DNA from: Heliomarina sp018223035 | Lineage (GTDB): Bacteria > Pseudomonadota > Alphaproteobacteria > Rhodobacterales > Rhodobacteraceae | DNA: 64,000 nt | Assembly (NCBI GenBank): GCA_018223035.1 | Contig: JAAEZD010000014.1 | Span: forward strand, 1 to 64,000 | Direction of reading: 5' to 3' | Part shown: positions 1-7,330 of the stretch, one piece after another | How positions within the stretch are numbered: position 1 is the first letter of the stretch | How the letters are laid out: every line of letters starts with the position of its first letter | Program-made: the position numbers and the translations under genes | Notes under the pieces: generated by a model | Database searches by the model: none | Seen by the model: only the letters and a program-made list of their open reading frames with translations | What the model was told of the DNA's origin: nothing

Positions 1-338
1 TCGCTAAGACTTTCGCCAACATCCTGGCGGAGCGGCATCCGGATCGCTACACCGCCACCATGTCCAAAGCAAAGCGTAAGGGGCGCGTGTTCATCGACTG
101 GCTGCGTAATGAGCGCGGCGCCACCGCCACTGCCCCCTATTCCCTCCGTGCCCGCCCCGGCGCCGCGGTCGCAGTGCCTGTTACCTGGTCCGAATTGCAG
201 GATCTGGAACGTCCCGACGGCTTCGGTGTCGGCGATATGGCGGCGCGTCTGAAACACCCCTGCCCACTCCGCGCGGCCAAGGCGCGCGGCATCGGGACCG
301 AAGTCGTTGTAGCGCTGGAAGACTGGTCCCGCGACTGA
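1..338 (+). CDS. ligD: LigD-type DNA polymerase/primase domain protein, C-terminal end (partial)
   Basis: The frame is open from the window edge (first full codon at position 3) to a TGA at 336-338, so only the last ~111 residues are present. The motifs KTFANILAERHPDRYT, GRVFIDWLRNERGATA and YSLRARPGAAVAVPVTW match the end of the polymerase domain of bacterial LigD, which fills gaps and adds nucleotides during non-homologous end joining with Ku. The gene could be a three-domain LigD with the polymerase last or a stand-alone polymerase; the ligase part would lie outside the window. It sits at the head of a stress-gene cluster, which fits a repair role. Confidence is good for the domain and lower for the whole-protein architecture. 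Confidence 0.85.
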   Translation, partial: AKTFANILAERHPDRYTATMSKAKRKGRVFIDWLRNERGATATAPYSLRARPGAAVAVPVTWSELQDLERPDGFGVGDMAARLKHPCPLRAAKARGIGTEVVVALEDWSRD

Positions 339-482
339 AAGCCCTGCAACGGGACAGGCGAGCCGTGCGGTCCCGGCGAGCCCCGAGGTAACGACTGCTC
401 TCAGGAGCCGCGTGCTGCACGCCCTGAACTGATGGCTGTCCCGATCAAACTTCGCGCGGCCACGTATTGACCGACCGGTTCC

Positions 483-509
483 GGAACTGACACCCCCCGG
501 GCCTGCGTT
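483..509 (+). promoter_or_regulatory. Possible EcfG-type promoter of the DUF305 gene
   Basis: GGAAC at 483-487 is followed by CGTT at 506-509 with an 18-bp spacer. Both elements are perfect, but the spacer is 1-2 bp longer than the usual 16-17. The DUF305 ATG lies about 30 bp downstream. Confidence 0.35.
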
Positions 510-539
510 GAACCCGGTATGACGCAACAGGAGAGCCGC

Positions 540-1361
540 ATGACCTATTCCCGCTTCGCCCTGATGATCCTGACCTCGACAGTCGTCATGTTCGTGCTCA
601 TGTATCTGAATACCTACGCATTCGAGCATGTATTCTTCAGCGAAACCCGTCTTTACATGGCAATCCTGATGGGGGCGACTATGGCCATTGTCATGCTGTC
701 TTTCATGGCCTCAATGTATCCCAGCCGAACCGTTAACATCGGCATCTTTGGCAGCAGTATCGCCGTGTTTGGCCTTTCGCTCTGGCTGGTGCGCAGTCAG
801 GCCACGATTGACGGCGAAAGCTATATGCGGGCGATGATACCACACCACTCCATCGCCATCATGACTTCGGAACGGGCCGGAATCGCAGATGCCCGGGTGG
901 AAAAGCTGGCGACGAACATCGCAGAAGCTCAGAAGAAAGAGATATCCGAGATGCGGGCCCTTGTCGCCGATCTGAAAAGAGGCGAGGTCGTGCGGGAGGT
1001 CTATGAAGATCCGGCACCCCGAAACGGCACGCTGAACGACGCACTGAACAATACGCTGCTGTCCGAACTCGATCTCGCCCCATTGCCGGCAGATGCCGGC
1101 GCTACGGGGGAGACCTGTAGTTTTCGTCGCACCCGCACTGAAGACCCCATCATGCTCGCGAGCGCCGACAGAAATGCGGCGACCGTCAGTTTGAACGGCG
1201 TCATCCTTACGCTGGAGAGCACCGAGGACGGCACGGCCTTCACTACAGAAGGCTTGAATATCACCATCCACCAGGTGGATGCACGTCGTTTCGATACGCG
1301 GCTTACCTTCTCTATGTCCCCGGGGCCGACCGTTTCGTATGGCGGCTTTTGGTCCTGCTGA
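540..1361 (+). CDS. DUF305 domain membrane protein
   Basis: This 273-aa protein starts with three predicted membrane helices (about residues 4-24, 35-57 and 62-85). A DUF305 segment follows, with the signature MRAMIPHHSIAIM near residues 93-105, and then a C-terminal extension of about 130 residues that I do not recognise. DUF305 proteins resemble a ferritin-like helical bundle and are often encoded with metal or oxidative stress genes; their reaction is unknown. The ATG at 540 is preferred over the in-frame ATG at 519 because AGGAG stands 6-10 bases before it. The gene precedes an EcfG-like sigma factor and sodC, so a stress role is inferred from context. Confidence 0.75.
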   Translation: MTYSRFALMILTSTVVMFVLMYLNTYAFEHVFFSETRLYMAILMGATMAIVMLSFMASMYPSRTVNIGIFGSSIAVFGLSLWLVRSQATIDGESYMRAMIPHHSIAIMTSERAGIADARVEKLATNIAEAQKKEISEMRALVADLKRGEVVREVYEDPAPRNGTLNDALNNTLLSELDLAPLPADAGATGETCSFRRTRTEDPIMLASADRNAATVSLNGVILTLESTEDGTAFTTEGLNITIHQVDARRFDTRLTFSMSPGPTVSYGGFWSC

Positions 1362-1379
1362 CCGTAGTTGGATAAATCG

Positions 1380-1790
1380 TCAGGATGTCGCGGCGAATTC
1401 CGAGCAGAAAAGAAAACACAGCTTGTTGCCTTCGGGATCGCGGACGTAGGCGGCATAGAAGTCATCGGAATAGACAGGCCTGTCACCTGGGGGGCCTTCG
1501 TCTGTTCCACCGCAGGAAAGGGCAGTTTTCCAGGCCATCTTCACCGCAACTGTCGATCCGCATTGAAAACCGATGAGAACGCCGTTCCCAGCCGATGCCG
1601 GTACTCCGTTCAAAGGAGCACGCAGCGCAAACTGGGGCCATCTGATGCCCTTGCACTGCCAGATAATGCCTGCCGGGCCGGTTTCCTCTGGCTCCGTCGT
1701 GCGGACCAAGCCGACATGGGCGAGGACCGCATCGTAGAACGCCGTCATCGCGACCACGTTATTGGCGCCGACCATTACATGTGTGAACAA
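1380..1790 (-). CDS. VOC family (glyoxalase-like) protein
   Basis: The protein has about 136 residues. It opens with FTHVMVGANNV, continues with FYDAVLAHVGLV and ends with YAAYVRDPEGNKLCFL, the standard layout of a single vicinal-oxygen-chelate domain. VOC proteins include lyases, dioxygenases and resistance proteins, and nothing here fixes the substrate. The likely start is the TTG at 1790, because GAGGGG lies 7 bases upstream and the VOC fold starts right there. An in-frame ATG at 1820 would add ten residues. The gene converges with the DUF305 gene 18 bases away and lies divergent from the sigma-factor gene. Confidence 0.75.
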   Translation of the reverse strand: MFTHVMVGANNVVAMTAFYDAVLAHVGLVRTTEPEETGPAGIIWQCKGIRWPQFALRAPLNGVPASAGNGVLIGFQCGSTVAVKMAWKTALSCGGTDEGPPGDRPVYSDDFYAAYVRDPEGNKLCFLFCSEFAATS

Positions 1791-1961
1791 TGTAATCCCC
1801 TCATTTGACCGCCGAGTCAATGGCAGTAGGTTCCAGGTATTTTTTGAGGACGCTCAAGCAAACCGCCCGTTTGAATAATGACCTCAATCTGAAGCCTGGG
1901 TTGCTCTCCACCAAAAACTGCCAAGGCACTTGGCGGTTGGCCGCCGATGTCCCGGGCGACA

Positions 1962-1986
1962 GGAACTGTTTGAACCGCCTCGCATT
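1962..1986 (+). promoter_or_regulatory. Weak EcfG-like promoter before the sigma factor
   Basis: GGAAC at 1962-1966 is followed after 16 bp by CATT (1983-1986), a one-base departure from CGTT. It lies 32 bases before the sigma-factor ATG, a position that would allow autoregulation. The -10 match is weak. Confidence 0.3.
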
Positions 1987-2017
1987 GAGTCACTGACGAG
2001 GAGAGGACAGGGCGGAC

Positions 2018-2551
2018 ATGTGCAGTGAAGAAGATATTGTAGAATTGATACCGGCGCTACGGTCCTACGCCTGGGCGCTGACCCGCAGGCACGAGGATGT
2101 CGATGATCTTGTGCAGGACACGCTGGTCAAGGCAATCGACAAAATGGAAAGTTTCAGACCCGGAACAAATCTTCGCGCGTGGCTGATGACGATCATGCGT
2201 AATACCTTCCTGAACAGTATCGCGAAGTCGAAGCGTTCAACGACAGGAAAAGAGAACTGTATTTCATCGACGCTGGCGACCCCCGCGACCCAGGAGTGGG
2301 GGGTGAGGGGTGGCGAACTCATGGAGGCAGTGGGACGCTTGCCGCGCCACTACCGCGAGATGCTGATCGTCGTGGTGATGCTTGGTGAGAGCTATCTCGA
2401 GGCGGCCAAGCTCTTCGGTGTCCAGATAGGAACAGTCAAAAGCCGCGTAAACCGCGCAAGGGCCATGGTTGTCGCCGACCTTGAGGCCCGCGCGCCGAAC
2501 GATCCACTTTCCGATGAGCCGTCGGCATTGGCGATTTCCGAACTTCCCTAA
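2018..2551 (+). CDS. ECF sigma factor, EcfG/ECF15-like
   Basis: This 177-aa two-domain sigma factor has region 2 at about residues 8-75 (PALRSYAWALTRRHEDVDDL, then FRPGTNLRAWLMTIMRNTF) and region 4 at about 100-165 (GRLPRHYREMLIVVVML, then GVQIGTVKSRVNRARAM). The region 2 wording FRPGTNLRAWLMTIMRNT is typical of the EcfG class, which directs the general stress response of Alphaproteobacteria and is held by the anti-sigma factor NepR until PhyR is phosphorylated. A possible NepR lies convergently just downstream. GGAAC-type promoters stand before several neighbours. No phyR or Pfr-type kinase gene is visible nearby, so signal input would come from elsewhere. This may be a second, accessory EcfG copy. 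Confidence 0.85.
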   Translation: MCSEEDIVELIPALRSYAWALTRRHEDVDDLVQDTLVKAIDKMESFRPGTNLRAWLMTIMRNTFLNSIAKSKRSTTGKENCISSTLATPATQEWGVRGGELMEAVGRLPRHYREMLIVVVMLGESYLEAAKLFGVQIGTVKSRVNRARAMVVADLEARAPNDPLSDEPSALAISELP

Positions 2552-2552
2552 T

Positions 2553-2720
2553 TCAGCCGCGCCGAGCAGCCTCGCTTAACCGGTGAGACAACTTTTCCGC
2601 CAGTGACGTGAGCTCCTCCGGGAATTCACGATCCCGAAACGCTTCCATCTGCTGCTGAATCGCCTCGTCGAACTGTGCAGTCGTTGCTGTCTTGGTTGAG
2701 CTCGGGTCTGTCTTCTTCAT
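2553..2720 (-). CDS. Small NepR-like anti-sigma factor (putative)
   Basis: This 55-aa acidic helical protein starts at an ATG (2720) with GGGAG 7 bases upstream. Its second half (FDEAIQQQMEAFRDREFPEE, then LTSLAEKLSHRL) has the pattern of NepR helices, where a Pro-containing acidic linker separates two short amphipathic helices that wrap around the sigma factor. NepR is usually 50-65 aa, so the length fits. The usual arrangement is a nepR-ecfG operon in one direction. Here the gene is convergent and ends 1 base from the sigma gene, which is unusual. The assignment rests on size, helix pattern and neighbour. Confidence 0.5.
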   Translation of the reverse strand: MKKTDPSSTKTATTAQFDEAIQQQMEAFRDREFPEELTSLAEKLSHRLSEAARRG

Positions 2721-2895
2721 TTTGATGCTCCCTGTGTCATTTACGATATCCGGGGAACACCGGATCAATTTTTCTGGACGGTCCGGAAATTCCGGATCCA
2801 CGTGGAGAACACGCCGGGAACGTTTTGCAACGTTGGGGATGGCAGCCACCCCGCGCCCGAAACGTGAGCGACTCGGTGCCAGGACGGCCGATCGG

Positions 2896-3438
2896 TTACT
2901 GGATCACTGCGCAGGCGATGCGATCGCCGGCGTCGCCCGATGGCTGACTTTCGTAGTCGTCGGGGCCGCTGTGCAGCATCAGCGCCCGGCCTGACAGGTT
3001 GTCCTGTTCGGCGCCCAGCACCGCCTGATGGTTGAGCACCTGCGCCTTCAGCGTGCCATCGCTGGCCACATACTGGTTGGGCATGTCACCGGCATGATGG
3101 CCGCCATCTGTGAAGAAGCCGTGATTGGTGCTCGAAATGGTCAGATGTCCGCCTGCCGACTCGAAGCCGCCCTCGGCATCACATTCGCCGGTTTCGTGTA
3201 TGTGGAATCCATGCCAGGTTCCCGGCGGTAGTTCGGCCAAGTCGAGCTCGATCAGAACCCCCGCAGGCGTGCCGGAGAGGGTCGCCATTCCGATCTCCGT
3301 GCCCTCGGTGTTGATGAATGTTGCCTGTGCATCGGCGTCCTGCCCTTGGGCTTGAGCCACGTCGGCAAGACCAAGCGACACCCCCGTGGCAAGTATGAGC
3401 AGCCGGGTAAAGTTCAGTGGTTTGAGTGGATTGATCAT
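2896..3438 (-). CDS. sodC: Cu/Zn superoxide dismutase, periplasmic
   Basis: This 180-aa precursor has a signal peptide ending near residue 30 (VAQAQ). It carries the SodC ligand motifs HGFHIHETGEC (residues 76-86), GGHL (96-99), HHAGDMPN (114-121) and the closing GDAGDRIACAVI. C86 and C176 would form the conserved disulfide. The enzyme dismutates superoxide in the periplasm. The start ATG has AAGGAGG just upstream. It is the second gene of a unit behind the BON-domain gene, 69 bases away, and both can be read from the GGAAC-type promoter at 4148-4174, which suggests general-stress control. Confidence 0.93.
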   Translation of the reverse strand: MINPLKPLNFTRLLILATGVSLGLADVAQAQGQDADAQATFINTEGTEIGMATLSGTPAGVLIELDLAELPPGTWHGFHIHETGECDAEGGFESAGGHLTISSTNHGFFTDGGHHAGDMPNQYVASDGTLKAQVLNHQAVLGAEQDNLSGRALMLHSGPDDYESQPSGDAGDRIACAVIQ

Positions 3439-3462
3439 GGGATCCTCCTTGGTCTTTTCAGG

Positions 3463-3484
3463 GCGGCGGCCGCGGGGCCGCCGC
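3463..3484 (-). promoter_or_regulatory. GC-rich intercistronic hairpin between the BON gene and sodC
   Basis: Perfect 9-bp arms GCGGCGGCC/GGCCGCCGC with a 4-base loop lie between the BON-domain stop and the sodC ribosome binding site. There is no T-run, so it is more likely an RNA-stabilising or partial-attenuation element than a full terminator. Confidence 0.45.
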
Positions 3485-3507
3485 TTCTCAGGTCAGTGCT
3501 TCAGCGG

Positions 3508-4095
3508 TCATTCGGTGGGTCGAACCCGCAGGTTATTCTGCACGTGAGTCACGCCCGAGATCCTATCGGCGCAGTCCTCGGCGCGGCGTTTGGCACGGCG
3601 CGACTCCACGGTGCCATCCAGCGTGATTTCGCGGTCCTTGACGCTGACGGTGATTTCGCGGGCATCCACGAACCGGTCGTCCGTGAGGCGGTCGTGGATA
3701 TCCTCCTGGATGCGCGCATCCGAACGGACATAGCCTTTCGGGCCGCGCCCGCGGTGGTCCGCCTCCCGGCGCGCTTCGGCCTCGTCGTCTCCGAACCACG
3801 AAGCGATTTCGTCGCCGGCCCTGTCCATGAAGTCCCGCTCACCGTCATCGCCCTGTGGGGCGCCGCGCCGGCGCATCGGACCCGGGCGCCGGTAGGGCCC
3901 ATAGCCATAAAGTTCGTCACCATAGGCAGGCGGAAGGAAGGGCAAGCCATAGCCGCCGAACATCGGCGCCGGGCCGTATCCGAACCGGTCCAGCCAGGAA
4001 CTGCGCTCACCAGGGCTGCGATCATCAGGTTGGTGCCGCCGCGACATCGCTTGACGGGCTTCCTCTTCTGTCAGGTCGTCTTTGTGTCGTGCCAT
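3508..4095 (-). CDS. BON domain protein
   Basis: The protein has 195 aa. An N-terminal acidic and Gly/Tyr/Pro-rich segment (residues 20-75, many YG and GP pairs) leads into the SWFGDDEAEARRE motif common in alphaproteobacterial stress proteins. A C-terminal BON domain spans roughly 120-190 (IQEDIHDRLTDDRFVDAREI through GVTHVQNNLRV). BON domains bind phospholipid or peptidoglycan surfaces in OsmY-type envelope stress proteins. There is no signal peptide, so it may act in the cytoplasm or on the inner membrane face. The ATG at 4095 is chosen because GAGGAG stands just before it; the open frame upstream lacks a good site. It heads the unit with sodC. Confidence 0.75.
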   Translation of the reverse strand: MARHKDDLTEEEARQAMSRRHQPDDRSPGERSSWLDRFGYGPAPMFGGYGLPFLPPAYGDELYGYGPYRRPGPMRRRGAPQGDDGERDFMDRAGDEIASWFGDDEAEARREADHRGRGPKGYVRSDARIQEDIHDRLTDDRFVDAREITVSVKDREITLDGTVESRRAKRRAEDCADRISGVTHVQNNLRVRPTE

Positions 4096-4147
4096 GGTGG
4101 TCTCCTCTTCTGGGTGCCATCCGCGCGAAGCGGACTGTTCGACACCG

Positions 4148-4174
4148 GGAACAGGCAAACACCGTATTTGTTCC
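4148..4174. promoter_or_regulatory. Symmetric EcfG-type promoter (both strands)
   Basis: GGAAC (4148-4152) and GTTCC (4170-4174) are separated by 17 bp, so each strand shows GGAAC-N16-TGTT. On the minus strand it sits 50-80 bases before the BON-domain ATG. On the plus strand it lies upstream of the SDR gene at 4297. EcfG promoters are GGAAC-N16/17-CGTT, and the -10 here differs by one base. Confidence 0.6.
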
Positions 4175-4236
4175 CATCCGCTGCCGACCGGAAAACCAGG
4201 GAAGTACCTTGACATAGCAGGGAGGCAGGAGGGGTG

Positions 4237-4261
4237 GGAACATTCCCCCCCGGACGCTGTT
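4237..4261 (+). promoter_or_regulatory. EcfG-type promoter of the SDR gene
   Basis: GGAAC at 4237-4241 is followed after 16 bp by TGTT at 4258-4261, leaving about 30 bases to the ATG at 4297. It has the same -10 variant (TGTT) as the other two strong sites in this cluster. Confidence 0.55.
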
Positions 4262-4296
4262 CGCAGACGTAGGGTCCTCAATCATGGGAGAACCGG

Positions 4297-5049
4297 ATGA
4301 AACGTTTCGAAGGACAGAAAGTCATCGTCACCGGCGCCGCGTCGGGGATAGGGCAGGCCACTGCGCATCGCTTCGCCCGAGAAGGGGCCCGCACGTGTCT
4401 GCTCGACAAGGCTTGGCACGACCAGCCAGTCTCTGGTGACGCTGAAGAGTTACGACTGACTTGCGACGTGTCGGACAGAGAAGCGGTCGACGAGGCCGTG
4501 AACCGCGCCGCCGAAACGCTCGGAGGAATTGATGTTCTCGTCAACAACGCGGGCTACCCGGTAACCGACCTGGACGACGACATGTCTGACGAGACCTGGC
4601 GCGCGCATTTCGAGGCCGACGTTCACGGGCTGCGCTACGTCACACAGGCGGCACGTCCCTGGCTTGAGGCCGCACGCGGCGCGATCGTGAACACCGCCTC
4701 CGTCGCCGGTTTGGGCGGTGACAGGGCAATGGAGGCGTATGACGCCGCCAAGGGCGCCGCGGTGAGGCTGACCAACGCCCTCGCCATCGACCTTGCCCCG
4801 CAAGGTGTCCGGGTGAACGCTGTCTGCCCGACTCTGACCCGGACCGGCATGAGCCGGGCAGTCGAGGAGCAGCCCGGAAAACTTGAAGCGTTCCGGCAGG
4901 CGATACCACTGGGGCGCATCGCAGAGGCCGAAGAGGTCGCGGCGGCGATCCTCTTTCTGGCGTCGGACGATGCCAGTTTCATCGCCGGTGTTGCTCTGCC
5001 GGTCGATGGCGGTGTGACCGCCGGCAACGGTCAGCCACACTTGGCTTGA
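4297..5049 (+). CDS. Short-chain dehydrogenase/reductase
   Basis: This 250-aa classical SDR has the cofactor motif TGAASGIG at residues 12-19, NNAG at 83-86, Ser135 in NTASVAG, and the catalytic Tyr148 and Lys152 in YDAAK. The C-terminal part has the usual VNAVCPTLTRTGM and FIAGVALPVDGG motifs. It oxidises or reduces an alcohol/carbonyl with NAD(P)(H); the substrate cannot be read from the sequence. It is preceded by a GGAAC-type promoter, so EcfG control is likely. It converges with the second SDR gene downstream. Confidence 0.85.
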   Translation: MKRFEGQKVIVTGAASGIGQATAHRFAREGARTCLLDKAWHDQPVSGDAEELRLTCDVSDREAVDEAVNRAAETLGGIDVLVNNAGYPVTDLDDDMSDETWRAHFEADVHGLRYVTQAARPWLEAARGAIVNTASVAGLGGDRAMEAYDAAKGAAVRLTNALAIDLAPQGVRVNAVCPTLTRTGMSRAVEEQPGKLEAFRQAIPLGRIAEAEEVAAAILFLASDDASFIAGVALPVDGGVTAGNGQPHLA

Positions 5050-5075
5050 CCCGCCGAGGTCACGATACGCATTCG

Positions 5076-5930
5076 TCAGATCATGGGAATGCCGCCGGTG
5101 ACCTCCACCGTCGCACCATTGGTGTAGCTCGAGAGCGGATCGGCGAGCATCACGAAGGCGGTTGCAAGTTCCGCAGGCTGCGCCGGGCGGCCGATCGGCT
5201 TGTCCTCGCCGAAATGTGCCACCGAATCCTTCGGCAGCGTCGCCGGGATCAGCGGCGTCCAGACCGGGCCGGGAGCGACGCAGTTTGCGCGAATGCCGCG
5301 CGGCGCGAGCATCTGTGCCAGCCCCACCGTGAAGTTCTGGATCGCCCCCTTGGTCGCGGCATAGGCCAGCAGCCCGGGGTTGGGCTTGTCGGAGTTGATC
5401 GAGGCGGTATTGATGATCGCGCCGCCCTTTTCCATGATCGGGACGGCCGCCTTGCAGAGGTAGAACATCGAATGGATGTTGGTGCGGAAGGTCATCTCCC
5501 ACTCCTCGTCTGGGATGTCCTCCAGCGTGTCGAAATGCATCTGGTGGGCGGCGTTGTTCACTAAGATGTCGAGCCGACCGAAGGCCTCGTGGGCGTCACG
5601 CACCAGCGTCCGGCAGTGATCGCCGCTCTGGATGTCGCCGGGCATGACATAGGCCCGCCGTCCGGCCTCCTCGACCAGCGCGCGGGTCGCATTCGCCTCG
5701 TCGTGCTCTTCAAGGTAGGAAATCATCACATCGGCGCCTTCGCGGGCGTAGGCCAGCGCCACCGCGCGGCCGATGCCGCTGTCGCCACCAGTAACAAGAG
5801 CGGCCATGCCTTTAAGCTTGCCGGACCCCTTGTAGCTGTCTTCGCCATGATCGGGGCGCGGCTCCATCTGATCAGTGCGGCCCGGCGTGCGCTGGGGCTG
5901 CTCGGGAAAGGGGGGCTTTGGATAATTCAT
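5076..5930 (-). CDS. SDR family oxidoreductase, YghA / general stress protein 39 type
   Basis: The 284-aa protein has a 40-residue Pro/Gln-rich N-terminal extension (PFPEQPQRTPGRTDQMEPRP) that is characteristic of the YghA and Bacillus GSP39 subgroup. The Rossmann motif TGGDSGIG is at 47-54, NNAA at 125-128, Ser177, Tyr190 and Lys194 (YAATK), and the end is SSYTNGATVEVTGG. Members of this group are stress-induced NAD(P)-dependent oxidoreductases of uncertain substrate. A GGAAC-N16-TGTT promoter lies upstream on the same strand, which agrees with a general-stress gene. Confidence 0.85.
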   Translation of the reverse strand: MNYPKPPFPEQPQRTPGRTDQMEPRPDHGEDSYKGSGKLKGMAALVTGGDSGIGRAVALAYAREGADVMISYLEEHDEANATRALVEEAGRRAYVMPGDIQSGDHCRTLVRDAHEAFGRLDILVNNAAHQMHFDTLEDIPDEEWEMTFRTNIHSMFYLCKAAVPIMEKGGAIINTASINSDKPNPGLLAYAATKGAIQNFTVGLAQMLAPRGIRANCVAPGPVWTPLIPATLPKDSVAHFGEDKPIGRPAQPAELATAFVMLADPLSSYTNGATVEVTGGIPMI

Positions 5931-5960
5931 GAGACTTCTCCGCGTTTGTGTTGGGTAGTC

Positions 5961-5985
5961 AACAGCCGCGCTGTTCCAATGTTCC
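5961..5985 (-). promoter_or_regulatory. EcfG-type promoter of the YghA-like SDR gene
   Basis: On the minus strand GGAAC (5985-5981) is followed after 16 bp by TGTT, ending at 5961. The ATG is 31 bases further down at 5930. A second GGAAC overlaps but has no matching -10. Confidence 0.55.
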
Positions 5986-6079
5986 AGCCACTTCCGCGTT
6001 TGCGCTCAGGAGGAAAAGTGTCCAGGCGATGAAAGAAGGTTAGGTATAACGTATGACCGGGTCACGAATGGAGAACGCA

Positions 6080-6631
6080 ATGGATTGGTCAGGCATGTTG
6101 TTTCAGGGATGGAGTGGAATCCTGCGCACCGCGATTGTCGGCACCCTTGCCTATGCGGCGCTGGTTGTTGCGTTGCGGACGTCGGGCAAGCGGACCCTCG
6201 CAAAGCTCAACGCGTTCGATCTGGTGGTTACTGTGGCTCTTGGGTCGACTCTCGCCACTATCCTCCTCAGCAAGAATGTCGCACTGGCCGAGGGTGTGAC
6301 GGCGTTGCTGTTGCTGATCGCATTGCAATACGGCGTGACGGCTCTCTCCGTGCGTTCGACCTCGTTCGCGCGCATCGTTCGGTCGGAGCCGACTTTGCTG
6401 CTGCGCGATGGTGAGATCCTTTCCCGAGCGATGAAGCGCGCCCGGGTTACCGAAGCAGAACTCGAGACGGTTGTGCGCACGGAAGGGCAGTGCGACCCGA
6501 AGATGGTTGCTGCCGTCATCCTGGAATCTGACGGCTCCTTTTCCGTCATCGCAGCGCCGGAGGCGGTCCGTCGCACCAGATCTCAATCGCCTCACCCCGG
6601 GGGCGCGACACGCGAAAGCCATTCCGGGTAG
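6080..6631 (+). CDS. DUF421 (YetF-like) membrane protein with an abnormal C-terminus
   Basis: Three hydrophobic helices fill the first ~90 residues (ILRTAIVGTLAYAALVVAL, LVVTVALGSTLATILL, VTALLLLIALQYGVTAL). The soluble DUF421 domain follows (SEPTLLLRDGEI, VTEAELETVVRTEG, VILESDGSFSVI). The ATG at 6080 is chosen because GGAG lies 6 bases before it; ATGs at 6053 and 6068 are also in frame. DUF421 proteins normally end soon after the SDGSFSVI segment. Here a basic tail of about 22 residues (EAVRRTRSQSPHPGG) runs into the antisense of the next gene, suggesting that the original 3' end was replaced at a recombination junction. Function unknown. Confidence 0.75.
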   Translation: MDWSGMLFQGWSGILRTAIVGTLAYAALVVALRTSGKRTLAKLNAFDLVVTVALGSTLATILLSKNVALAEGVTALLLLIALQYGVTALSVRSTSFARIVRSEPTLLLRDGEILSRAMKRARVTEAELETVVRTEGQCDPKMVAAVILESDGSFSVIAAPEAVRRTRSQSPHPGGATRESHSG

Positions 6632-7191
6632 CTGACGTTCCGGGCATCGCCAAGTTGGAGCCATTGCCGACAGTTCTCCAACGTTTCTCGATCCGATCCT
6701 TCAATTGCGATGGTCCAGGACGGAGGCGAGGATTGAGGCGTTGCACGTGTGATTTCGGCGAGAACCTCGTGTATCCGGAGACGGATCCGCAGCTTTCTGA
6801 CAGGGACTGCGGCATGACCGAATTTCTTGAAAGCCTTGATGATGTCGGTCCTGTCATACATTCGGTTCTGCAGAAAGGGTGGAAATGAACTGGTATCTTC
6901 AAACGCCAGCTCGATCTCGGTTCGGTTCGCGGGCAATTCAACCACCCCGCCCGGCGCCCATAGCTCGTAGCCTTCAGCTTTGCGGCGCATGATCTTGAGA
7001 TCAAGTGACTGACAGTTGCGGAGCTTGAAGCTCGGCGAGATGTCTTTACCCAGGAAGTAAATGTCGGTCCTTCTTTCCCGTTCCAGAAACTCTCCGGCGT
7101 TCGAAAGGAGACCCATTTGCTTATCCAAGTCCAGCGAGAAAACCCGAAACTCATATCTCGCTGATACGACGTTACTTTTTGCATTAGCCAT
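6592..7191 (-). CDS. Hypothetical protein, possibly CYTH/tunnel-fold-like
   Basis: The 199-aa protein has no confident family. The alternating charged beta-strand pattern (YEFRVFSLDL, RTDIYFLG, SFKLRNCQSLDLKIM, NRTEIELAFED, VRKLRIRLRIHEVLAEIT, WTIAIEGSD) resembles the CYTH/triphosphate tunnel fold, in which Glu, Arg and Lys line a barrel that binds triphosphates. The classical ExExK start is not clear, so this is only an inference from pattern. AAGGA stands 9 bases before the ATG. It overlaps the 3' end of the DUF421 gene by 40 bases, tail to tail, which is the likely left edge of the acquired segment. Confidence 0.55.
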   Translation of the reverse strand: MANAKSNVVSARYEFRVFSLDLDKQMGLLSNAGEFLERERRTDIYFLGKDISPSFKLRNCQSLDLKIMRRKAEGYELWAPGGVVELPANRTEIELAFEDTSSFPPFLQNRMYDRTDIIKAFKKFGHAAVPVRKLRIRLRIHEVLAEITRATPQSSPPSWTIAIEGSDRETLENCRQWLQLGDARNVSYPEWLSRVAPPG

Positions 7192-7330
7192 GGACCATAT
7201 CCTTGAAGATAGCTTCTTCCAAAGCGAGACTGAACCCTCCCAATTTACCTAAGGAAACGAGGTAACGCTGGAAGGGGTGAGCATGTTCTGCATTGGGGAA
7301 CTGGACGACGAGGCTCGCGGCTCATGGAGA

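Noticed and set aside
3346..4212. 288-codon plus-strand frame over the BON-domain gene
   Set aside because: It is opposite a gene with a clear BON domain and ribosome binding site.
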